Shown here piece by piece: positions 1-9,035 of a DNA stretch of 64,000 bases; position 1 is the stretch's first letter, and each line of letters begins with the position of its first letter. The translations under genes were made by a program, and so were the position numbers. Source of the DNA: Sporolactobacillus sp. Y61 (GTDB lineage: Bacteria; Bacillota; Bacilli; Bacillales; Sporolactobacillaceae); contig NZ_CP159510.1 in the NCBI RefSeq assembly GCF_040529185.1, positions 1,550,001 to 1,614,000 of the forward strand, written 5' to 3'. The notes beneath the pieces are model-generated. The model saw nothing but the letters and a program-made list of their open reading frames with translations. It was not told the DNA's origin and did no database searches.

Positions 1-63
1 CAGAATTTTCATGTCCCGCTGCTTGTTTCCCCATACGGGTACCAGGTGTATCGCGGCAGCTGA
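1..63 (+). CDS. C-terminal end of an unidentified gene (partial)
   Basis: Frame 1 is open from the window edge for 20 codons and ends at TGA 61-63. A strong hairpin terminator follows seven bases later, which is why I read this as the tail of a real rightward gene. The visible residues include VPLLVSPYGY near the end. They are too few to assign a family. Confidence 0.4.
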   Translation, partial: QNFHVPLLVSPYGYQVYRGS

Positions 64-69
64 GCACAG

Positions 70-105
70 AAAAAGAGCACGACAGGGATTGTCGCGCTCT
101 TTTTC
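70..105. terminator. Bidirectional hairpin terminator
   Basis: A-rich flank, GAGCACGACA, short loop, TGTCGCGCTC, then a T-run. The A-run and T-run on either side mean it could end both the partial rightward gene at the window edge and the leftward permease operon. Confidence 0.7.
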
Positions 106-181
106 ATGAAAGATGGCTGAAGCCCATCAGGCGGGCTGCTCATCGTCAATATGCGCCGTGCTCTTTCTTTATTAAAGATGA

Positions 182-1534
182 TCAGGATTTTGCCGCACTG
201 GTTTCCGCGAGCACCTGGCCGGAGAGGTTGGTGGATGTCTTCTGTTCAGTGTGGCGGCCGGCATTGAAAATGATATTTAAGATCAGTGCAGTGAGACTGC
301 CGGAGACAATGCCGTTGTTGGTCAGGATCTGAATCAGGCCGGGGAATTTGGCAAACAGATCCGGCTGAACGGTGACGCCGAGTCCGACACCAACGGAACA
401 GGCGACAATCATCAGATTTTCCTGACGTGAAAAATCAACCTTGCCAAGCATCCGCACACCGGAAGCAACCACCATGCCGAACATGGCAAGGGTTGCGCCG
501 CCAATCACTGCATTGGGAATCAGCACGGTCAGCGCACCGATTTTCGGAATCAGTCCAAGCGCAATCAGGCAAATCCCACAGACGATGGCCACGCTCCGGG
601 TCTTTACACGTGTCATCTGAACGAGCCCGACATTCTGGGAAAAAGTGGTGTAAGGGAAGGCGTTAAAAAATCCACCAAGGAGAATGGCCAGTCCCTCCGC
701 ACGATAGCCCTTCTGCATATCCTTTTCATTGATCGGCTGATCGCAGATCTCACTGAGTGCCAGATAGACGCCTGTGGTTTCAATCATACTGACGATACCG
801 ACGATGGACATGGCAAGAATCGCATCAATGTGAAACGTCGGCAGGCCGAAGCTGAACGGTGAGATCAGGCTGAACCAGCCGGCCCCGGAAACGGTAGAAA
901 AATCAACCATGCCCATGAAGGCGGCGACGATGGTTCCGGCAATAATACTGATCAGGATCGACAGGGTCCGCAGAAAGCCTTTGAAAAAGCGGTTCATGAA
1001 AATGATCAGGGCAAGTACGCCGAATCCCAGTCCGAGATTCTGAGCACTGCCGAATCCTTCAGCGCCGACTCCGCCGCCAAGGTTGTTGACGGCAACGGGA
1101 ATCAGTGTAATGCCGATAATCATCACGACCGTACCGACGACAACAGGTGGAAAGAGGTGGACGATTTTTCCGAAAAAGGTGGACATCAGAAGGACAACCA
1201 GTCCGGCAACGAGGATCGCTCCGCATATACCGGCCATCCCGTACGATTTTCCAATGATAATCATCGGGGAAACGGCGGTGAAGGTGCACCCCATCACAAT
1301 CGGCAGACCGATACCGAAATAACGGTTTTTCCATGCCTGAAGCAAAGTAGCGATACCGCAGGCCGCCAGGTCAATCGAGACGAGCAGAGCAAGTTCCGCT
1401 CCTTCCAGGCCCACTGAAGCCCCGACAATCAGCGGAACAATGACGGCACCGCCGTACATGGCCAGCATATGCTGGATACCCAGTGAAATGATTCTTCCCG
1501 GTTTATCTGTTGTTCCCAAATTTTTCACTCCCAT
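182..1534 (-). CDS. Uracil-xanthine permease family transporter (NCS2), probable purine/urate permease
   Basis: A 450-residue polytopic membrane protein of the nucleobase:cation symporter-2 family, which imports xanthine, urate or uracil with a cation. The start region contains GIQHMLAMYGGAVIVPLIVG and the middle contains the GxxxxFPYTTFSQNVG stretch (about residues 290-305), both typical of PbuX/PucJ/PucK-like carriers; the rest is hydrophobic helices. It is the third gene of a leftward set after the Rieske oxygenase and ferredoxin. The set is divergent from allantoate amidohydrolase, PucG and allantoinase, so a purine such as urate, xanthine or hypoxanthine is the likely substrate. The first ATG has only a weak ribosome binding site; GTG or TTG codons a few residues in are possible alternatives. 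The exact substrate cannot be read from sequence. Confidence 0.88.
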   Translation of the reverse strand: MGVKNLGTTDKPGRIISLGIQHMLAMYGGAVIVPLIVGASVGLEGAELALLVSIDLAACGIATLLQAWKNRYFGIGLPIVMGCTFTAVSPMIIIGKSYGMAGICGAILVAGLVVLLMSTFFGKIVHLFPPVVVGTVVMIIGITLIPVAVNNLGGGVGAEGFGSAQNLGLGFGVLALIIFMNRFFKGFLRTLSILISIIAGTIVAAFMGMVDFSTVSGAGWFSLISPFSFGLPTFHIDAILAMSIVGIVSMIETTGVYLALSEICDQPINEKDMQKGYRAEGLAILLGGFFNAFPYTTFSQNVGLVQMTRVKTRSVAIVCGICLIALGLIPKIGALTVLIPNAVIGGATLAMFGMVVASGVRMLGKVDFSRQENLMIVACSVGVGLGVTVQPDLFAKFPGLIQILTNNGIVSGSLTALILNIIFNAGRHTEQKTSTNLSGQVLAETSAAKS

Positions 1535-1573
1535 TCTTAAACTCTTTGCAATCGCAGGATGTCGTTAAAAAAA

Positions 1574-1852
<279 letters not shown>

Positions 1853-1923
1853 TCAGATGATCACGGGATCAGCTTGTAAACGATTTGCCGGGTCTTCTAA
1901 GCTCTCTACTATTATGTCCATGA

Positions 1924-2964
1924 TCAGCTCGTATACTGTTTGCCGAGTCCCATCTCTTTCAGCAGTTTACGGTAGGCGATAGACGTTTTGTCGGCCATAA
2001 TGTGCGCCTCCGCCTGCAGGTCAAGCGGCAGCTCCTCCGGTTTCTGATTTTCTACCATTTCCCGGTCTTCATTGAAGATCCGCAGGTTAAAGGTACAGGC
2101 CTCTTCGACTGAAAGATTTTTATCGAAATTCTGGGCGATCGGACAGAAGAGCCGGGTCTTTCTGGCGGAAACCGGGCAGACGGCATTCAGAATCCAGAGC
2201 CGTTTTCCCCGGGGAAAATGAACAACCAGCCGAGCCGCGAGCGGCGGGTAGACGTCATATTCACGCAGCCACTTGAAATCAGCCGGTGACGGATCTTCCA
2301 TTCCCTTCGGATAATTGCTGACCGTACTCAGATAATCGGTATGAATCCCGTAATCCGTGCGCGTGACCTTGTAACTGGGAACAAATGCATTATTCCGGTC
2401 GGCAAACGTGTCGGTGTGGACCCAGGCAAAGTGTGCGACGTCCAGGAAACCTTCCACCTGACGCCCGGCCGATCCGTTGATATCAATCACCGGTGCGAGG
2501 AAGGACAGGTAATCCGGATCCTGCCATACAGGAAGCGGCGGGATATTTTCATCGGTTCCATTAAGTGTTGTCCAGACCAGTCCGTAGCGTTCGACGACCG
2601 GATAGATGGTCAGACAGAGGCGTGGAGAAATTTTCGCACCGGGGTGGGCCGGGATCGAGACGCACCTGCCATCTGCCGCATAGCTGAAGCCGTGATAGGG
2701 ACAGACGATGTTTTGATTTTCCACCCAGCCCATACTGAGCGGTGTCCCCCGATGGATGCAGAGGTCCCTTGCCACTACGGCTTTCGCACCCGCCCGGTAA
2801 ACGACGAGCGCCACATCCAGCAGTTTAACCGCGAGCGGCTGATCCGTCACCTCTTCACTTTTTGCTACGGGATACCAGTACTGGGCCAGCACCTTCCAGT
2901 CTTCTGGTGTAAATGTGCAATCCGCCGGCAGTGGCGTGCTTCTTTTTACAGACATCATCGCCAT
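1924..2964 (-). CDS. Rieske non-heme iron oxygenase, possible purine hydroxylase (HpxD-like role)
   Basis: A 346-residue oxygenase alpha subunit. The N-terminal Rieske domain has C69-x-H71 and C88-x2-H91 (CIHRG and CPYHG) for the [2Fe-2S] cluster. The C-terminal catalytic domain has D175-x2-H178-x4-H183 (DVAHFAWVH), which supplies the mononuclear iron histidines and the bridging Asp. The start is the ATG preceded by AAAGGAGG at 7-bp spacing; an upstream ATG would add 30 unlikely residues. It is followed by ferredoxin and a nucleobase permease, and is divergent from allantoin genes. In Klebsiella, the Rieske protein HpxD with reductase HpxE oxidises hypoxanthine, so a similar purine-hydroxylating job is a fair inference. 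No reductase gene is seen here. Urate oxidation, or an unrelated substrate, remains possible. Confidence 0.8.
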   Translation of the reverse strand: MAMMSVKRSTPLPADCTFTPEDWKVLAQYWYPVAKSEEVTDQPLAVKLLDVALVVYRAGAKAVVARDLCIHRGTPLSMGWVENQNIVCPYHGFSYAADGRCVSIPAHPGAKISPRLCLTIYPVVERYGLVWTTLNGTDENIPPLPVWQDPDYLSFLAPVIDINGSAGRQVEGFLDVAHFAWVHTDTFADRNNAFVPSYKVTRTDYGIHTDYLSTVSNYPKGMEDPSPADFKWLREYDVYPPLAARLVVHFPRGKRLWILNAVCPVSARKTRLFCPIAQNFDKNLSVEEACTFNLRIFNEDREMVENQKPEELPLDLQAEAHIMADKTSIAYRKLLKEMGLGKQYTS

Positions 2965-3296
2965 ATTGGTTCCTCCTTTACTTCTTGCTTGATTCTTTAA
3001 AAGCTTATAACAAATCTGAAAAGAACGAAAATAAAATGTCAGCATATCTGACAAAAACAGGCGATTTTTGTACAGATAGTCTAAAGTCCGAAGTGTTTTT
3101 GTATTATTTATCTTAAAAAGTGTAAGTCGGGATAACCGGTGCTCAGATGCCCTGTGGATGCCCGGATTTTAGCCATATTAACCAATCCGTCAGGTGAAAA
3201 TTAGATGAATTGATAATGGTCGGGAAATCATCATTTGCTACAATAAACATGTTTCAATCAGTATATGTCAGGTCATACAACATGAGAAGGTGAGGA
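2965..3296. promoter_or_regulatory. Divergent control region of the purine catabolism cluster
   Basis: This 332-bp AT-rich gap separates the leftward Rieske/ferredoxin/permease set from the rightward allC/pucG/allB set, so it should hold both promoters. A perfect inverted repeat ACAAAAA-7-TTTTTGT lies at 3051-3071 and is a candidate operator. I could not fix -35/-10 pairs with good spacing on either strand. Confidence 0.5.
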
Positions 3297-4592
3297 ATGA
3301 TGATTGATCAGACCTCAGTGTTAATCAGGGATGAACTCCGTGATTCTATCGAATGGCTGTCCCATTACGGGAAAACGCCGTCCGGCGGCGTCCGGCGTCT
3401 GCTTTATGATTCAGCATGGCGCAAGGCCCAGCATGCATTAGCGGAAAAATGGAAGCACATGGGGTTTTCGGTCCGTTTCGATGATGTCGGAAATCTGTTC
3501 GGACGCGTCCAGGGAAGAGGGACGGATAAACAGGTGATTTTAACCGGCTCCCATATCGATACCGTGATTGATGGCGGTAAATACGATGGAGCATATGGTA
3601 TCCTTGCCTCGATGGTTGCTGTCAGCCGTCTTTTAAGGAAGTACGGGACCCCAGAAAGGTCGATCGAAGTTGTTTCGCTCTGTGAAGAAGAGGGCAGCCG
3701 CTTCCCACTGTCTTTCTGGGGATCAGGTAATCTGACAGGAAAGTATCGGCCGGATCTGGCCGGACATATTGTCGATTCGGAGGGGATCTCACTCCTGAAG
3801 GCCATGCAGGACGCCGGGTTTGGATTGGGAAAATACAGTCAGCCCGAACGCCGGGATATAGCCTGCTTTCTGGAAACACATATTGAGCAGGGGATGACGA
3901 TGGAAAACCGGCACCAGGTGTGGGCTCCGGTCAGCCATATCGTCGGTCAGAGGCGTTTTACGATCACGCTCACCGGCGCAAGTAACCATGCCGGCACCAC
4001 GCCGATGGACAGCCGGCGCGATACACTGGCTGCAGCGGCCCGGATGATTGCCGGAGTCAGTCGGGATGCAGCGGAAATGACGAATGGTCTTGTTGCCACC
4101 GTCGGCCGGATTGAGGCGGAACCCAATACAGTCAATGTGATTCCCGGCAGATGCCGCTTTTCACTCGATATCCGCCATCATCAGCAGTCGGTTATTGATC
4201 AATTCAGTCGTAAACTGACCCGCTTTTTTAAAAAAACAGCGGAGCAGTGTCATGTGGACATTCAGATGGATCAATGGATGGATGTGTCTCCGGTCAGGCT
4301 GGATCCACAGCTCCTGGCCTTAAATATGAAGCTGGCGGAAGAAGCCGGCCTCCCCTGTAAGCAGATGGTCAGTGGAGCCGGTCATGATGCGCAGATATTC
4401 GGAACATACTGCCCGACTTCCCTGATGTTTGTTCCGAGCCACAGGGGGATCAGCCACGCTCCGGAAGAATTTACCCGGCCGGAGGATCTGGCGACAGGTG
4501 TCAGGATGCTGATGAAATTGCTTTATCAGCTTGCCTGGACATCTGAAAAATCAGGGAAGCGAGTGATTCACAATGACGAAAAACCCATCTGA
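3297..4592 (+). CDS. allC: Allantoate amidohydrolase / N-carbamoylase (M20 family)
   Basis: A 431-residue metal-dependent amidohydrolase that converts allantoate to ureidoglycine, ammonia and CO2; B. subtilis names it PucF. The family motifs are present in order: GSHIDTV and GGKYDGAYG (metal ligands), CEEEGSRFP, ETHIEQG, then GAGHDAQ and SHRGISHAPEEF near the C-terminus. Two adjacent ATGs follow AGAAGGTGAGG; the first is annotated. The last 20 bp overlap pucG, so the two are translationally linked. Related M20 carbamoylases (hydantoin, beta-ureidopropionate) share these motifs, but pucG and allantoinase next door favour allantoate. Confidence 0.9.
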   Translation: MMIDQTSVLIRDELRDSIEWLSHYGKTPSGGVRRLLYDSAWRKAQHALAEKWKHMGFSVRFDDVGNLFGRVQGRGTDKQVILTGSHIDTVIDGGKYDGAYGILASMVAVSRLLRKYGTPERSIEVVSLCEEEGSRFPLSFWGSGNLTGKYRPDLAGHIVDSEGISLLKAMQDAGFGLGKYSQPERRDIACFLETHIEQGMTMENRHQVWAPVSHIVGQRRFTITLTGASNHAGTTPMDSRRDTLAAAARMIAGVSRDAAEMTNGLVATVGRIEAEPNTVNVIPGRCRFSLDIRHHQQSVIDQFSRKLTRFFKKTAEQCHVDIQMDQWMDVSPVRLDPQLLALNMKLAEEAGLPCKQMVSGAGHDAQIFGTYCPTSLMFVPSHRGISHAPEEFTRPEDLATGVRMLMKLLYQLAWTSEKSGKRVIHNDEKPI

Positions 4593-5847
4593 AGCGAGAA
4601 ATCTGTCGGTGCCTCCGCGCACGATCATGACGCCGGGACCGGTTGAAGTCGACCCGCGCGTGCTGCGCGCGTTATCGATGCCGATTCTCGGACAATTCGA
4701 TCCGGCGTTCACACAGATCATGAATGAAGTGATGGAGATGCTGCGCGCGGCGTTTCAGACGAAAAATCACTGGGCCTACCCGATTGACGGGACATCACGT
4801 GCAGGTACGGAAGCACTGATTGCCAGTCTGATCGAGCCTGGAGATAAAATGCTTGTTCCGATTTTCGGACGGTTCGGTGATCTGTTTGTTGAGATTGGCG
4901 AACGTTACGGTGCGGAAATTCATACCCTTTCCTGCCCCTGGGGAACCGTCTTTGATCCGGAAAAGGTGATCGCGGAAATAAAAAAAGTACATCCAAAAGT
5001 CGTCACGCTCGTTCATGGCGAGACATCGACAGGACGGATGCAGCCCCTGGCAGAAATTGGCCGTGCCTGCCGCGAGAACGGTGCTTTGCTCATCGTTGAT
5101 GCGGTCGCCACTTTTTGCGGAGTGGATATCAGAACCGATGAATGGTGCCTTGATGCCGTGATCGGCGGTGCACAGAAGTGCCTGTCGATTCCATCAGGCA
5201 TTGTTCCGATAACTTATAACGACCGCGTCCGGCAGGTGATTCAGAAAAGGAAGAAAGTGGAGCGCGGGATCGCAACGGCAGCCGACAGACTGGAGGCAGA
5301 AGGACATGTGCCGGTTCGAAGTAATTATTTCGATCTCGGTCAGTTGCAGGATTACTGGAGCGAGCGGCGCCTGAATCATCATACGGAGGCCACATCAATG
5401 GAATACGCCCTGCATGAAGGACTGAAGCTGGTTCTTGATGAAGGGCTCCAGAACCGTTTTGCCCGGCACCTGCTGAACCAGAAGGCGCTGATTGCCGGCA
5501 TCCGGGCGATGGGTCTTGAATTGTTCGGCGATCCGGACTGTATCATGCCGACCGTAACCTGCGTGAGCGTGCCCGATGGCATCCGGGCAGATGAAGTCCG
5601 TGAGGTGCTGCTGAAGCATTTCGGGATTGAAATTGCCGGATCGTTCGGCGCTCTGCAGGGGAAAATCTGGCGGATCGGCACGATGGGCTACAGCTGCCGG
5701 GAAGACCGGGTTCTTTCCGTTCTTGCCGGACTGGAAGCGGCCCTGATTCGCTGCGGTGCGCAGGTGAACCGCGGGGAAGGCGTTCAGGCCGCGATAGACG
5801 TTTATACCCGGGAAGCCTCCCTGAAAAAGACTGCCGAATCACGATGA
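4573..5847 (+). CDS. pucG: (S)-ureidoglycine-glyoxylate aminotransferase
   Basis: A 424-residue fold-type I PLP aminotransferase of the alanine-glyoxylate class. In purine catabolism PucG transfers the amino group of ureidoglycine to glyoxylate, giving glycine and oxalurate-type products. The PLP lysine is K202 in GGAQKCLSIPSG, and D176 in LLIVDAVAT pairs with the pyridine nitrogen. The N-terminal TPGPVEVDPRVL and the WAYPIDGTSRAGTEA segment are typical of the subfamily. It begins inside the end of allC (20-bp overlap) and is followed 54 bp later by the start of allantoinase. Serine-pyruvate transaminases are near relatives; the operon decides the call. Confidence 0.92.
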   Translation: MTKNPSEARNLSVPPRTIMTPGPVEVDPRVLRALSMPILGQFDPAFTQIMNEVMEMLRAAFQTKNHWAYPIDGTSRAGTEALIASLIEPGDKMLVPIFGRFGDLFVEIGERYGAEIHTLSCPWGTVFDPEKVIAEIKKVHPKVVTLVHGETSTGRMQPLAEIGRACRENGALLIVDAVATFCGVDIRTDEWCLDAVIGGAQKCLSIPSGIVPITYNDRVRQVIQKRKKVERGIATAADRLEAEGHVPVRSNYFDLGQLQDYWSERRLNHHTEATSMEYALHEGLKLVLDEGLQNRFARHLLNQKALIAGIRAMGLELFGDPDCIMPTVTCVSVPDGIRADEVREVLLKHFGIEIAGSFGALQGKIWRIGTMGYSCREDRVLSVLAGLEAALIRCGAQVNRGEGVQAAIDVYTREASLKKTAESR

Positions 5848-5901
5848 AGAAGCTGAACTGTCCTGGATACGGAACAGAAAACAGTGAAGGAGGTAAACGT
5901 C

Positions 5902-7260
5902 ATGTCTTTTGATCTTTTGATTAAAAATGGGAACGTGGTGCTTCCGGACGGTGTTGTGAAAACCAGTATCGGCATCAGCAAGGGAAAAATTGCGGCCCTC
6001 GGTGCACCGGATGCGGAAGCCGGTCAGGTCATTGATGCGGAGGGGATGACCGTACTCCCCGGCATGATCGATGTTCATGTTCATTTTGACGAGCCCGGCC
6101 GTACGGAATGGGAAGGCTTTGAGACAGGGTCATCGATGCTTGCTGCAGGCGGATGCACCACCTTTTTCGATATGCCGCTCAATGGTATCCCGTCGACTGT
6201 CACCCGACCGGCTTTTGAGGAAAAAGTTCGGATCGGCGAAAATGAATCACATGTGGATTTTGCCCTCTGGGGCGGCCTGGTCCCTGACCATGTTGATGAT
6301 CTTGAAGGATTAAGCCGCGCCGGTGCCATTGGTTTCAAGGCTTTTATGTCGCCTTCAGGCAATCCGGAATTCGAATCGGTCGATGATCTGTCCCTGCTTG
6401 CCGGCATGCGCCGGATCGCCTCGCTCGGCGGCATCCTCGCACTGCACGCTGAAAGTGCTCCGATCGTCACCTTTCTGCAAAAGGAAAGAGAGGCACAGGG
6501 CCTGACCGGATATGATGATTATGCCGAAAGCCGGCCGCCGGTGGCTGAAGCTGAGGCGGTTTCCCGTGCATTAATGTTCGGTGAACTGACAGGCTGCCGG
6601 CTGCATTTTGTCCATATCAGTACAGTTGAGGCTGTGGCCTGCATTCAAAGAGCGAAGAAAAAGGGCCAGGATGTTTCCCTGGAAACGTGTGCCCACTATC
6701 TGATGTACAGTCATGAAGATTTTCGCCGGCTGGGTGTCGTGGGAAAATGTGCGCCGCCGCTTCGCTCCGAAGATGAGCGAAAAGGTCTGATTGATTGCCT
6801 GATTCGCGGAGACCTGGATATGGTCTCCTCCGATCACTCACCCTGTGAGTGGAAAGACAAAGAGCGGGACAATCTGTTTCAGGCATGGGGCGGGATCGGC
6901 GGCGGACAGTTCACTCTGCTCAGTGTGCTTGAAATCGCCAAAACCCGTCATCTGCCGCTCACACGTGTCGCCGAATGGACAGCTGGAGCTCCTGCTGCCC
7001 GCTTTGGGCTGAATGACAAGGGACAGATCCGTATAGGTGCCGATGCGGATCTGGCGATAATCAGGCCGGACGCCCCATTCAGGGTCGAGCGCGAGAAACT
7101 CTTTCAGAAAAATAAATTCAGTCTCTATGAGGGACACGAATTTCCTTCCTCTGTCGCTGCCACGATCAACCGCGGCCGGGTTGTCTTCCGAAACGGTAAG
7201 ATCAGTCAGGCGGCAAAGGGCCAGTGGATTCGCCCGTCTGTGCTGCACCCTGTCAGGTAA
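5902..7260 (+). CDS. allB: Allantoinase
   Basis: A 452-residue cyclic amidohydrolase that opens the allantoin ring to allantoate, the substrate of AllC two genes upstream. Binuclear metal ligands are visible: H59 and H61 in DVHVHFDEPG, the carbamylated lysine K146 in GFKAFMSPSG, H182 in LALHAES, H238 in LHFVHIS, and D311 in SSDHSPC. I start at the ATG at 5902 because AAGGAGG lies eight bases before it; an in-frame GTG six codons upstream would overlap that site. Dihydropyrimidinase is the main alternative family, but the DEPGRTEWEGF motif and the neighbours fit allantoinase. A terminator follows about 90 bp downstream. Confidence 0.93.
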   Translation: MSFDLLIKNGNVVLPDGVVKTSIGISKGKIAALGAPDAEAGQVIDAEGMTVLPGMIDVHVHFDEPGRTEWEGFETGSSMLAAGGCTTFFDMPLNGIPSTVTRPAFEEKVRIGENESHVDFALWGGLVPDHVDDLEGLSRAGAIGFKAFMSPSGNPEFESVDDLSLLAGMRRIASLGGILALHAESAPIVTFLQKEREAQGLTGYDDYAESRPPVAEAEAVSRALMFGELTGCRLHFVHISTVEAVACIQRAKKKGQDVSLETCAHYLMYSHEDFRRLGVVGKCAPPLRSEDERKGLIDCLIRGDLDMVSSDHSPCEWKDKERDNLFQAWGGIGGGQFTLLSVLEIAKTRHLPLTRVAEWTAGAPAARFGLNDKGQIRIGADADLAIIRPDAPFRVEREKLFQKNKFSLYEGHEFPSSVAATINRGRVVFRNGKISQAAKGQWIRPSVLHPVR

Positions 7261-7346
7261 CCAAAAATCAGACCTGGTTTCGGGAAAATGTCCTGGATCA
7301 TGACGGAGTAAAAATGAACCATCATCATCTCGTCAAGTCAATGAAT

Positions 7347-7379
7347 GGAGTCCTGGTCGCAAAGGTCAGGACTTTTTTG
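7347..7379 (+). terminator. Rho-independent terminator of the allC-pucG-allB operon
   Basis: Stem AGTCCTG, loop of 11 bases, CAGGACT, then a run of six T. It is the first good hairpin after allantoinase and should close the operon. Confidence 0.8.
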
Positions 7380-7583
7380 TTAGATAAATTCACACAGATA
7401 CGTCGTATTTAGTTAATATGTTGCAAAGGCGAGCGGCACATTGGAATGGGGGAGGGTACGCAGTGAAAATGTGACAACGCAGGCACAGACTTCTCCATTG
7501 GACCGCTGATTAAGGGAAGAGTCGGCCTGCACGACCCGGTGATAGCTGCACAGTTCCCGGGGCGCAGAGATCTGCCTGAAAAA

Positions 7584-7942
7584 GATATATCAGCCAAGTT
7601 CCGGATATATCAGCCGACTCTTGGATTTTATCAGCCGCTTCTGACCATATTTCAGCCGACTTTCGGTTTATATCAGCGGCTCCAGAAATATATCAGCCGG
7701 TCCCAGGTTCATCAGCCAATCCTGAGCATATTTCAGCCGCAATCCGGATTATATCAGCGGCTCCAGAAATATATCAGCCAGGCACGGATTTATCAGCCGC
7801 GTCTGACCATATTTCAGCCGCCTTTCGGGATTTATCAGCGGCTCAGTAAATATATCAGCCGGGTTCCGGATATATCAGCCGACCCAGAACATATTTCAGC
7901 CGCAATCCAGATTATATCAGCCGCTCCGTAAATATTTCAGCC
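7584..7942. repeat. Helically spaced TATCAGCC repeat array (18 units in four 81-bp super-repeats)
   Basis: The core CAGCC (or CAGCG) preceded by TAT/TTT recurs with its C at 7591, 7611, 7632, 7653, 7674, 7694, 7713, 7734, 7755, 7775, 7794, 7815, 7836, 7856, 7876, 7897, 7918 and 7938. Steps are 19-21 bp, mean about 20.4, i.e. near two DNA turns. Four unit types recur in the same order: a D type (TTATCAGCC then CTGA), an A type (CATATTTCAGCCG), a B type (TATCAGCGGCTC in three of four) and a C type (AAATATATCAGCC). Four super-repeats start at 7632, 7713, 7794 and 7876, after two leading units. CGGCT in B can pair with AGCCG in the next unit. The step is not a multiple of three, so the open frame across it is probably incidental. 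The function is unknown; protein binding, curvature or a dispersed mobile repeat are options. Confidence 0.9.
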
Positions 7943-8010
7943 AGACCGTCGGCTTCAACACCTTTTTTCAATTAAAGAACTTTATTTGTACTGTCCAATT
8001 CAAAGTCAAG

Positions 8011-8039
8011 AAAAGAGAGACTGATGAAGTCTCTCTTTT
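8011..8039. terminator. Bidirectional terminator
   Basis: AAAAGAGAGACT, loop GATGA, AGTCTCTCTTTT. On the minus strand it ends the nrdJ/ECF/DUF4430 transcript, 40 bp after its last stop codon. Confidence 0.8.
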
Positions 8040-8079
8040 CCCGTTCTATGTGATATAGCCTCTTGCATTTCAATGACCG

Positions 8080-8498
8080 TTAAAAATGACTGTAGTGCCA
8101 GTTAATTCGGTCATTTTTGTGGAGGGTAAATGCGCCGGCACCGACGTCCGGCTGTTTCCCGTTCACTGTAAACAGCCATCCGGCATTTTTTGCCGCTTTC
8201 TTATGATTCAAGCTGGTCACATAAACCATTTTTCCTTTACCGCTGCTGCTCATTTCGATATGCTTTGCTTCAGTAAACTTTTGCAGTGCTGTAAAAACTG
8301 TTTCATCTTCCGATAGTGTGATTTTTCCCTTTTGCACACCTGCATCGGAACCGTCATCAATACTGATGAATACGGCACTCTTCTCCGCCGGGGATCCGAT
8401 ACGGTTTTCGGAGCGGTCTTTTGTCCGGTCAGAAATCCGGCCCCAAATAAAAGAAGGGCGGCAATAAGATAAATGATGATTCGATAGAATGATTTCAC
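8080..8498 (-). pseudogene. DUF4430 (transcobalamin-like) surface protein, frameshifted
   Basis: Two overlapping minus-strand frames make one family protein. The first part starts at GTG 8498 behind GGGAGGTGA and gives a membrane anchor (RIIIYLIAALLLFGAGF) and a short linker ending in SDP. The second part, in another frame, reads AEKSAVFISIDDGSDAGVQK and continues to a DUF4430 domain ending in GWLFTVNGK, DVGAGAFTLHKNDRI and WHYSHF. The frames meet at a C4 run around 8387-8395; a one-base change would join them. DUF4430 domains occur in cobalamin-binding and ECF-linked surface proteins, which fits the ECF S-component and B12-dependent reductase upstream. It is either a true mutation or a sequencing error in the C-run. 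Confidence 0.75.
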
Positions 8499-8505
8499 AA
8501 CAACT

Positions 8506-9033
8506 TCACCTCCCAGGATACCTGCCAGACTCGCCGGCTTTTATTTTTTCGGCTTCACGCCCGAATATCCTGAACAGAAGAGGTGAAAACAGGCCGAAAA
8601 TCAGATTTCCTGCCGCATGGAAGCTGTCAAACCACAGGCCGCTGATCCACAGACTGATCACGGTCAGGACAGAAGCAGAAAATGCGAAATAGGACAGGGC
8701 CATAATGAGGCCGAATAAAAAGGCGGAAAGAATCAGCCATAAAAAATAGATCCAGTGTTTCTTCGGAAGCCATGCCGACAGCAGGCCGATCAGTCCCCAT
8801 GCGGCAAGATGAAAGGGGGTCCAGTATCCGAAACCGAGAAACAGATCGGAAACCAGAGCAGTCAGCATGCCTTCTGCACACCCCATTTTCCAGCCGAAAA
8901 ACCATCCGGTCAGAATGATAATCAGCGTTGCCGGCTGCGCATTAAAGCCATGAATCATCAGCCGTCCGGCAACAGCGGCAGCGGTCAGGAGAGCCAGCAG
9001 TGTGATTTTACGAATGTCCGGCATGATGAACAC
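8506..9033 (-). CDS. ECF transporter S component, probably for cobalamin or a precursor
   Basis: A 175-residue membrane protein with about six hydrophobic helices and the short, cytosol-poor layout of ECF substrate-binding subunits. S components deliver a vitamin to the shared EcfAA'T module encoded elsewhere. It begins within 2 bp of the nrdJ stop codon (GTG at 9033, or ATG at 9024; neither has a clear ribosome binding site, suggesting translational coupling) and is followed by a DUF4430 protein. The link to an adenosylcobalamin-dependent enzyme makes cobalamin the favoured substrate. That is context inference; the sequence alone does not show the ligand. Confidence 0.75.
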   Translation of the reverse strand: MFIMPDIRKITLLALLTAAAVAGRLMIHGFNAQPATLIIILTGWFFGWKMGCAEGMLTALVSDLFLGFGYWTPFHLAAWGLIGLLSAWLPKKHWIYFLWLILSAFLFGLIMALSYFAFSASVLTVISLWISGLWFDSFHAAGNLIFGLFSPLLFRIFGREAEKIKAGESGRYPGR

Positions 9034-9035
9034 GA

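Noticed and set aside
7539..7931. 130-codon open frame rich in IYQP/YISR across the 20-bp repeats
   Set aside because: The repeat step is about 20.4 bp and shifts frame, the frame has no ribosome binding site, and its repeats arise from the DNA repeat.
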